From Brevundimonas sp. UBA7635 (GTDB lineage: Bacteria > Pseudomonadota > Alphaproteobacteria > Caulobacterales > Caulobacteraceae), in NCBI GenBank assembly GCA_002483865.1, contig DLIT01000132.1:2074-30953 (forward strand): a DNA stretch of 28,880 bases. Direction: 5' to 3'. Position 1 is the stretch's first letter, and the number at the start of each line of letters is the position of its first letter. Made by a program: the position numbers and the translations under genes. A model generated the notes under the pieces. The model saw nothing but the letters and a program-made list of their open reading frames with translations, did no database searches and was not told where the DNA came from. This document shows positions 24,686 to 28,880 of this stretch, piece by piece.

Positions 24686-24988
24686 ATGATCATTCAAGAG
24701 ACTGTGCCCGTAACCGATGCCGCGACGCATCTGGCCGTGCCGACGCCCGACATGGACGGTGATGCCCTGTTCCGGCTGGGCCTGGCCTATTCGACCGGAG
24801 CCGATGGCTGTCCGATCGACCGCGTGTCCGCCCACATGATCTTCAACCTGGCCGCGATGAAGGGGTCGCTCGAAGCGCGAACCTATCGCCGCGAAATGAG
24901 CCAGGAGATGGATCACGACGAAATCGCCGAGGCTCAAAGGGCGGCGCGCCGCTGGATCGACGCCGGTTCGTCCCACGTCGCGGCCTGA
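24686..24988 (+). CDS. Small Sel1-like repeat protein
   Basis: The 100-residue protein contains one recognisable Sel1-like repeat: ALFRLGLAYSTGADGCPIDRVSAHMIFNLAAMKGSLEAR (about 27-65) follows the pattern A-x3-LG-x2-Y-x2-G...D...A...NLAA-x2-G...A. The tail EMDHDEIAEAQRAARRWI completes a helical pair. Such short proteins are common in alphaproteobacteria and are thought to mediate protein contacts. No signal peptide is present. The ATG at 24686 has GGAGG about 7 bp upstream, itself in a hairpin. An upstream in-frame TTG at 24635 lies inside that hairpin region and is unlikely. Confidence 0.75.
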   Translation: MIIQETVPVTDAATHLAVPTPDMDGDALFRLGLAYSTGADGCPIDRVSAHMIFNLAAMKGSLEARTYRREMSQEMDHDEIAEAQRAARRWIDAGSSHVAA

Positions 24989-25075
24989 GCGGCTCGAAAG
25001 GCGGGCAGGGACGCTGGACCCGGCGCGCTGGCCGGGCTATGGACCCGTCCAAGTTCGTTACGAAGGATTCCGCCC

Positions 25076-25381
25076 ATGCTTGCTCGCATCTATCGCCCGG
25101 CCAAGACGGCGATGCAGTCAGGCAAGGCCAAGTCACGCGATTGGCGCCTTGAGTTTGAGCCCGCTTCGGCCCGCTTCCCCGATCCGCTCACTGGCTGGAC
25201 CGGTTCGACCGACATGAACGGCCAGGTCCGCCTGACCTTCGAGACCCGCGAAGAAGCCGTCGACTACGCCGAGCGCCACGGCATCGCCTTCCGCCTGCAC
25301 GAGCCGAACGAGGCCCCGGTCATCATCAAGGCCTACGCCGACAACTTCGCGCCCAACCGCAAGCAGTCCTGGACCCACTAG
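25076..25381 (+). CDS. NDUFS4-like complex I accessory subunit (ETC complex I subunit conserved region)
   Basis: The 101-residue protein matches the alphaproteobacterial homologue of mitochondrial NDUFS4 (18 kDa, AQDQ). It starts ARIYRPAKTAMQSGKAKSRDW, then has WTGSTDMNGQVRLTF, EEAVDYAERHGI and ends with YADNFAPNRKQSWTH, all typical of the family. It is a peripheral subunit that stabilises the NADH-oxidising arm of complex I. The ATG at 25076 has AAGGA about 9 bp upstream. It stands alone here, away from any nuo genes, which is usual for this accessory subunit. It lacks the mitochondrial presequence seen in eukaryotes. Confidence 0.92.
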   Translation: MLARIYRPAKTAMQSGKAKSRDWRLEFEPASARFPDPLTGWTGSTDMNGQVRLTFETREEAVDYAERHGIAFRLHEPNEAPVIIKAYADNFAPNRKQSWTH

Positions 25382-25410
25382 GGCTGCCCTATGCCCGCCG
25401 CGCGCGGGCT

Positions 25411-26049
25411 CTATTTGATGAAATCGACCACCAGGAATATGGGGCGGCCATCCGCCCTCATGTCGTGCGGCGGGATGCGGGATACCGGCATCAGTGACTG
25501 GTCGATAGGCTTGGCGACCCATTCGTCGTCCGACTTCCAGTAGTGCAGGAAGTCAATGGTGCTGCATTTCCTGATGTCAGACGCCAGGATGGCCTCACGG
25601 ACGGTCTCGACAGTCGGATGCCAGAGATGGGCGCTGCCATCAGTCGGCATCCGCACCTGAAGCTTGCAGTCGGGCCCCGGACCCACGGACCCTCCCATAA
25701 AGGTGTCCAGCACGACCCGTCCCTTGTGGTCGTAAACGCTCCGCTCCTTGAGCAGCGGGCTGCGGTAGTCTGGCACGCTGAGACGGAACAGGCCGCCGGG
25801 CCTCAGGCAGCGGTAGATATCGTCCAGAATAGCGGGAATCTTCTCGAACTCGATGTGTTCAAAGACATCCTGCGACTGGAACCCGCTGATCGAGCCTGCC
25901 TCGAACTGCATGGGGCTACGGGCGTCATGAGGGATGTCTCGATCAAACCGTGGCGTTAGCGCCAGCCCACAGAACTTGCCAGATTTGTATTGGGGTTCAT
26001 TGGGAAACAGATTGCCGAAATAGACATACTCAGCCGGCATCACGCACAT
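25411..26049 (-). CDS. Methyltransferase-like protein, degenerate SAM-binding motif
   Basis: The 212-residue protein resembles the later half of a class I methyltransferase: FQSQDVFEHIEFEKIPAI (58-75), then IYRCLRPGGLFRLSVPDY (78-95), which are the post-motif II and III regions of Methyltransf_11-like enzymes. The usual N-terminal glycine-rich motif I (GxGxG) is not visible; instead there is FCGLALTPRFDRDIPHD. The protein may be a truncated or diverged relative and need not be active. GAGG about 6 bp before the ATG at 26049 supports the start. It is divergent from the GSCFA gene and could belong with the surface-polysaccharide genes, which is inference from position. Confidence 0.7.
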   Translation of the reverse strand: MCVMPAEYVYFGNLFPNEPQYKSGKFCGLALTPRFDRDIPHDARSPMQFEAGSISGFQSQDVFEHIEFEKIPAILDDIYRCLRPGGLFRLSVPDYRSPLLKERSVYDHKGRVVLDTFMGGSVGPGPDCKLQVRMPTDGSAHLWHPTVETVREAILASDIRKCSTIDFLHYWKSDDEWVAKPIDQSLMPVSRIPPHDMRADGRPIFLVVDFIK

Positions 26050-26302
26050 GATGTCCTCGCTACAGGGTCAGGATAGCGACATCATATAACGCTGAAACTT
26101 GAAGTCCAGCTTCAGGTTGTGCAAAGCCGCTTTTTTAGTGACTTGAGGTGGCGCGGTATGCTCAAGAGGACTGCCTGTTGAATGTGGTAGTCGAGGGCCA
26201 TTGATGAAGTTGAACTTGCGCGGAGGAATGTATGAATTTTTGGCGGGCGCCTTCCGTGCCAGAAATTCGCCTGATATGGCTGGCGCACTTGCGGAGGTGC
26301 AC

Positions 26303-27385
26303 ATGAAAAATCCCTATTCTGGCAGGCCAAGTTTTGCGTTCTGGCAGCAGTCAGTAGTGGATGTCGGTAGAGACGCTGTCGATCCCGTCGTGAGCGCACC
26401 TTTCACAATCGGTCGCAGCGAGGCGATTGCCACGGCGGGTAGTTGTTTTGCTCAGCACATTGCTCGCACATTAGCTTCGTCGGGATTCAACTATTTCGTA
26501 ACCGAAACAGGTCCCATGACGGCGGGTGCAGTAGATGAGGGTTACGGTCTCTTCTCAGCGCGTTTCGGCAACTTGTACACGGTGCGCCAACTGCTTCAGT
26601 TGTTCGACCGCGCTTATGGCCTGTTTGAACCGCAGGATACTGCGTGGAAAGACCGTCGCAGCGAGAATTTTGTCGACCCGTTCCGCCCCAACATCCAGGC
26701 GGGCGGGTTTGCTACCATCGAGGCCCTTGAAGCTGATCGAGACGTTCACCTGGCGGCCGTCCGGCGGATGTTTGAGGACTGCCACATCTTCATATTTACT
26801 CTGGGATTGACCGAAGGCTGGGCATCAAAGGTCGATGGGGCGGTGTTCCCGTTGGCCCCCGGGGTTGGAGGGATACCCTCCGGTGCTGCCTCTGACTATG
26901 AGCCCCTCAACTTTAAAGTCGGCAGCATGGTTGCCGACATGACGGCATTCCTCGAGAAGCTGCGTACCGTAAATCCTTCCGTGAAGGTCATCCTGACGGT
27001 CTCTCCTGTCCCGCTTATCGCGACGTTTGAAGACCGCCACGTGGTGGTTTCAACGGCAGCGAGCAAGGCTGCGCTTCGCGTGGTGGCCGATGAAGTGACG
27101 GAAGCATTCGATTTCGTAAGCTATTTCCCGTCTTATGAGATCGTTACGGCGCATTACAACAACGACGCATTTGAACATGACCAACGAAGCGTGAGGCCGG
27201 AAACGGTCGCGAAAGTGATGGGGCTTTTCTCAAAGCACTATCTCAGCGGTACTAAGAATGAGATCGATCAGGCGGCAGTCACGGCCCCGCCTGCGGTCAT
27301 TTCGCAGCAGGATCTCGAACGGATGGAAGAGATCGATGGTGTGATTTGTGATGAGGAGCTTATTGTGCGGGAGTTGGCGGAATGA
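26303..27385 (+). CDS. GSCFA-domain protein (probable SGNH-like esterase/acyltransferase for surface polysaccharide)
   Basis: The 360-residue protein carries the name-giving motif in ATAGSCFAQHIARTL (GSCFA at 46-50). Downstream are FIFTLGLTEGW, VKVILTVSPVPL and YFPSYEIV, all typical of the family, which belongs to the SGNH/GDSL-like hydrolase group and is often found with polysaccharide genes. The ATG at 26303 has GGAGG five bases upstream and gives the common family start KNPYS...FW, so it is chosen. In-frame starts at 26204 (GAGGG ahead) and 26231 would add 33 or 24 residues. Codon use is visibly more AT-rich than in the housekeeping genes. It overlaps the next gene by 4 bp. Confidence 0.85.
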   Translation: MKNPYSGRPSFAFWQQSVVDVGRDAVDPVVSAPFTIGRSEAIATAGSCFAQHIARTLASSGFNYFVTETGPMTAGAVDEGYGLFSARFGNLYTVRQLLQLFDRAYGLFEPQDTAWKDRRSENFVDPFRPNIQAGGFATIEALEADRDVHLAAVRRMFEDCHIFIFTLGLTEGWASKVDGAVFPLAPGVGGIPSGAASDYEPLNFKVGSMVADMTAFLEKLRTVNPSVKVILTVSPVPLIATFEDRHVVVSTAASKAALRVVADEVTEAFDFVSYFPSYEIVTAHYNNDAFEHDQRSVRPETVAKVMGLFSKHYLSGTKNEIDQAAVTAPPAVISQQDLERMEEIDGVICDEELIVRELAE

Positions 27386-28236
27386 TTGTCGGGGTAATCG
27401 GCAATTGTCAGGCTAGGGAACTGACGAAGTGTTTTCAGCGCCACTATCCCGACCTAGAGGTTCGCTGCTATTTCAGCGGATATGAGGAAGATCGCCAGCG
27501 TGTCGACGAAGAAGTTGCTTCTCTCGACGTGGTAATTTCTCAGTGGTTTCCTGATGATTTTCCAGTCTTGGGGACGAGCGGGCTTCGGGGGCGGTCTAGG
27601 TCGTTTATTTCAGTGCCTATGTTTTCCTTTACAGGATTCCACCCGGATATCACTTATCTAAAGGAAAAAGGAGCTGATTTTGCTTCGCCCGTTGGCGCTT
27701 ACCATTCCCGCATTGTGGCGGGGAGCTATGTTCTAGGTTTGGCCGAGAAGCGGGTGGGCCGTCTTTTCAATAAGTTTGTTTACCAGGGCCTTGGCTACTT
27801 CGACGAACTGCCAAAAGCATCGGCTCGCTTTAACCAGGTCCATGAAAAGGTCGGATTCAAGCTTTCGACGGAAAGCTTCAGCGTTCCATTCATGCACACC
27901 GTTAACCATCCGACAGGCTTGGCCATAAGTCTTCTGACGAAAGAGCTGGCTGAAAAGATAGGCTTGGATACCGACGGGTGGAGCACTGAGGCCGATATAG
28001 CGGAGGACGGCCTTGCCGACGACACGGTCTGGCCAATCTATCCCGAGTTAGCGCGAGCTTTCGGGGGGGAGGGTTCGACCTCCTTCCAGATTACAAACAG
28101 GAAGCCCAACATAACGAAGAATCCGATCAGCCTCGAGGAGTTCATCGCCGGTAGCTACGAGATTTACGCGCAGCGGCAGATGGACCAAAAACCGATCGAA
28201 GCGACCGTTCGTTTTCTAAGTTCTGTGGTGCGGTAG
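27382..28236 (+). CDS. WcbI-like polysaccharide biosynthesis protein (putative acetyltransferase)
   Basis: The 284-residue protein begins IVGVIGNCQARELTKCF, with the GNCQ signature of WcbI-type proteins. It also has VVISQWFPDDFP, SFISVPMFSFTGFHPD, and SVPFMHTVNHPTGLAI with a conserved histidine-Asn region. WcbI is needed for capsule formation in Burkholderia and is proposed to be an acetyltransferase; the exact reaction here is unknown. The start overlaps the GSCFA gene stop (ATGA), so the two are almost certainly co-translated and work together. Base composition is AT-rich compared with neighbours. No glycosyltransferase or export gene is nearby. Confidence 0.82.
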   Translation: MIVGVIGNCQARELTKCFQRHYPDLEVRCYFSGYEEDRQRVDEEVASLDVVISQWFPDDFPVLGTSGLRGRSRSFISVPMFSFTGFHPDITYLKEKGADFASPVGAYHSRIVAGSYVLGLAEKRVGRLFNKFVYQGLGYFDELPKASARFNQVHEKVGFKLSTESFSVPFMHTVNHPTGLAISLLTKELAEKIGLDTDGWSTEADIAEDGLADDTVWPIYPELARAFGGEGSTSFQITNRKPNITKNPISLEEFIAGSYEIYAQRQMDQKPIEATVRFLSSVVR

Positions 28237-28322
28237 GTGGCAGGCGCTGCTAGGAGCGCGGTCATCTGGATGTCGTTGACAACTTATACCCAAGTCCGTC
28301 CCGCGATCGGCTGCCCGCGTGG

Positions 28323-28351
28323 TTCACATTCGTAGATCGGCCTGCTATGCG
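28323..28351 (+). promoter_or_regulatory. Candidate promoter of tRNA-Arg
   Basis: TTCACA (28323-28328), a 17 bp spacer and TATGCG (28346-28351) lie 11 bp before the first base of the mature tRNA. The spacing to the tRNA is as expected for a short leader. Confidence 0.45.
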
Positions 28352-28362
28352 GCAAACCCTGC

Positions 28363-28439
28363 GCGCCCATAGCTCAACCGGATAGAGCATCCGCCTTCTA
28401 AGCGGACGGTTTCAGGTTCGAGTCCTGATGGGCGCGCCA
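28363..28439 (+). tRNA. tRNA-Arg(TCT)
   Basis: The 77-base cloverleaf folds perfectly: acceptor GCGCCCA with TGGGCGC, D-arm GCTC/GAGC, anticodon stem TCCGC/GCGGA around loop CTTCTAA with anticodon TCT, a five-base variable loop, and T-arm TCAGG/CCTGA around TTCGAGT. Discriminator base is G and the CCA end is encoded (28437-28439). It reads the AGA codon (and AGG by wobble). Confidence 0.97.
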
Positions 28440-28472
28440 CCTCCAGCACGACCGGAGGGGGCTGTTGGCCCC
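28440..28472. other. Two small hairpins after the tRNA
   Basis: CCTCC (28440-28444) can pair with GGAGG (28454-28458), and GGGGC (28458-28462) with GCCCC (28468-28472). No T-run follows, so a terminator call is not supported. They lie between the tRNA and the convergent cystathionine beta-lyase gene. Confidence 0.3.
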
Positions 28473-28508
28473 TGTGGAAAAGTCCCAGACACGCCTTGGA
28501 ACCTGTGC

Positions 28509-28880
28509 TCAAAGCGCGGCGCGCCAGGCGGCCAGGCCGTGATCCAGGTCGGCGAGGAGGTCGGAGGGGGATTCCAGGCCGATGTGGATTCGCAGCAGGG
28601 CTCCGTTCATGACCGGAGGGTGGACACGGCCGCCCAGTTGCGGGGTCTCGTAGGTGATCAGGCTTTCGAAACCGCCCCAGGAATAGCCCATGCCGAACAG
28701 TTCCAACTGTTTCATCAGGGCGTGAGCAACCGTGGCAGATCCACCCTTCATCTCGATCCCGATCAGGGCCGCGCCGCCGTCATGGTGGCGGGACCATTGG
28801 TCGTGGCCGACCGAGCCGGGCAGGGGCGGGTAGAGGACGCGCGATACCTCTGGTCGGCCTTCCAGCCAGCGGGCGATCTG
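28509..28880 (-). CDS. metC: Cystathionine beta-lyase, C-terminal part (PLP enzyme), 5' end outside window
   Basis: The frame is open to the right edge of the window and gives 123 C-terminal residues. WLEGRPEVSRVLYPPLPGSVGHDQW is the region after the PLP domain in cystathionine beta-lyases. QLELFGMGYSWGGFESL is diagnostic of MetC rather than of cystathionine gamma-synthase. The end ALLRIHIGLESPSDLLADLD is the common Cys/Met-metabolism closing motif. The enzyme cleaves cystathionine to homocysteine, ammonia and pyruvate in methionine synthesis. The PLP lysine lies in the missing part. An internal ATG at 28751 is not the true start, since the homologous sequence continues upstream. Confidence 0.9.
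   Translation of the reverse strand, partial: QIARWLEGRPEVSRVLYPPLPGSVGHDQWSRHHDGGAALIGIEMKGGSATVAHALMKQLELFGMGYSWGGFESLITYETPQLGGRVHPPVMNGALLRIHIGLESPSDLLADLDHGLAAWRAAL

Noticed and set aside
26096..26136. Hairpin AACTTGAAG/CTTCAGGTT followed after 12 bases by six T as a terminator
   Set aside because: The T-run is too far from the stem and no plus-strand gene ends upstream; it may be a leader structure but support is weak.
28276..28305. TTGACA box as promoter of tRNA-Arg
   Set aside because: No acceptable -10 lies 16-18 bp downstream; the pair at 28323-28351 fits better.
28363..28439. Attachment site of an integrated element at the tRNA
   Set aside because: No direct repeat of the tRNA 3' end and no integrase gene is visible within the window.
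28440..28472. Intrinsic terminator of tRNA-Arg
   Set aside because: Hairpins are possible but no T-run follows on either strand at the right place.

Overview
The window is GC-rich chromosomal DNA, dense in tightly packed genes with many 1-4 bp start/stop overlaps. Gene content points to an alphaproteobacterium, most likely of the Caulobacterales (Brevundimonas or Caulobacter type). The pointers are a complete sufBCDS-sufT-sufA order, a lone NDUFS4-type complex I accessory subunit, a pyrB/degenerate pyrC/plsY/dprA/topA neighbourhood, gatCAB, and RcnB-like Arg-rich periplasmic proteins. The taxon is inferred from gene content only, not from a marker comparison.

Layout. (1) 1-6480, plus strand: the tail of sufB, then sufC, sufD, sufS, sufT and sufA (Fe-S cluster assembly), running with a 1 bp gap into metN, metI and metQ (methionine ABC importer). 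It reads as one sulfur-themed transcription unit. (2) 6477-9934, minus strand: a PlsC-type acyltransferase, a GGDEF diguanylate cyclase and an RhlE-type RNA helicase. (3) 10147-10503: a small secreted protein, facing topA across a bidirectional terminator. (4) 10547-18427, mostly minus: topA, dprA, plsY, a catalytically degenerate dihydroorotase, pyrB, ruvX and an XRE-type regulator, with a 66-residue plus-strand gene inserted between topA and dprA. (5) 18604-21865, plus: gatC, gatA and gatB (transamidation of misacylated tRNA), followed by hairpins, a REP-like palindrome and a strong bidirectional terminator. (6) 22076-23737, minus: two RcnB-like Arg-rich exported proteins, each preceded by the same 11-bp-period direct repeat. 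(7) 23889-25381, plus: a YfcG/YghU-type glutathione transferase, a Sel1-repeat small protein with a hairpin over its Shine-Dalgarno, and the NDUFS4-like protein. (8) 25411-28236: a methyltransferase-like gene (minus), then a GSCFA-domain and a WcbI-type gene overlapping by 4 bp (plus). This pair looks more AT-rich than the rest and probably serves surface polysaccharide. (9) tRNA-Arg(TCT), and the 3' part of a cystathionine beta-lyase gene running off the right edge.

Most genes are housekeeping. The items most worth a second look are the shared direct-repeat motif upstream of both RcnB-like genes, the FtsZ-tail-like C-terminus of the RNA helicase, the Shine-Dalgarno-masking hairpin at 24644-24678, the degenerate dihydroorotase, and the GSCFA-WcbI cassette next to a tRNA gene. 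No CRISPR array, transposase, integrase or phage gene was seen. No gene-free stretch exceeds 300 bases.
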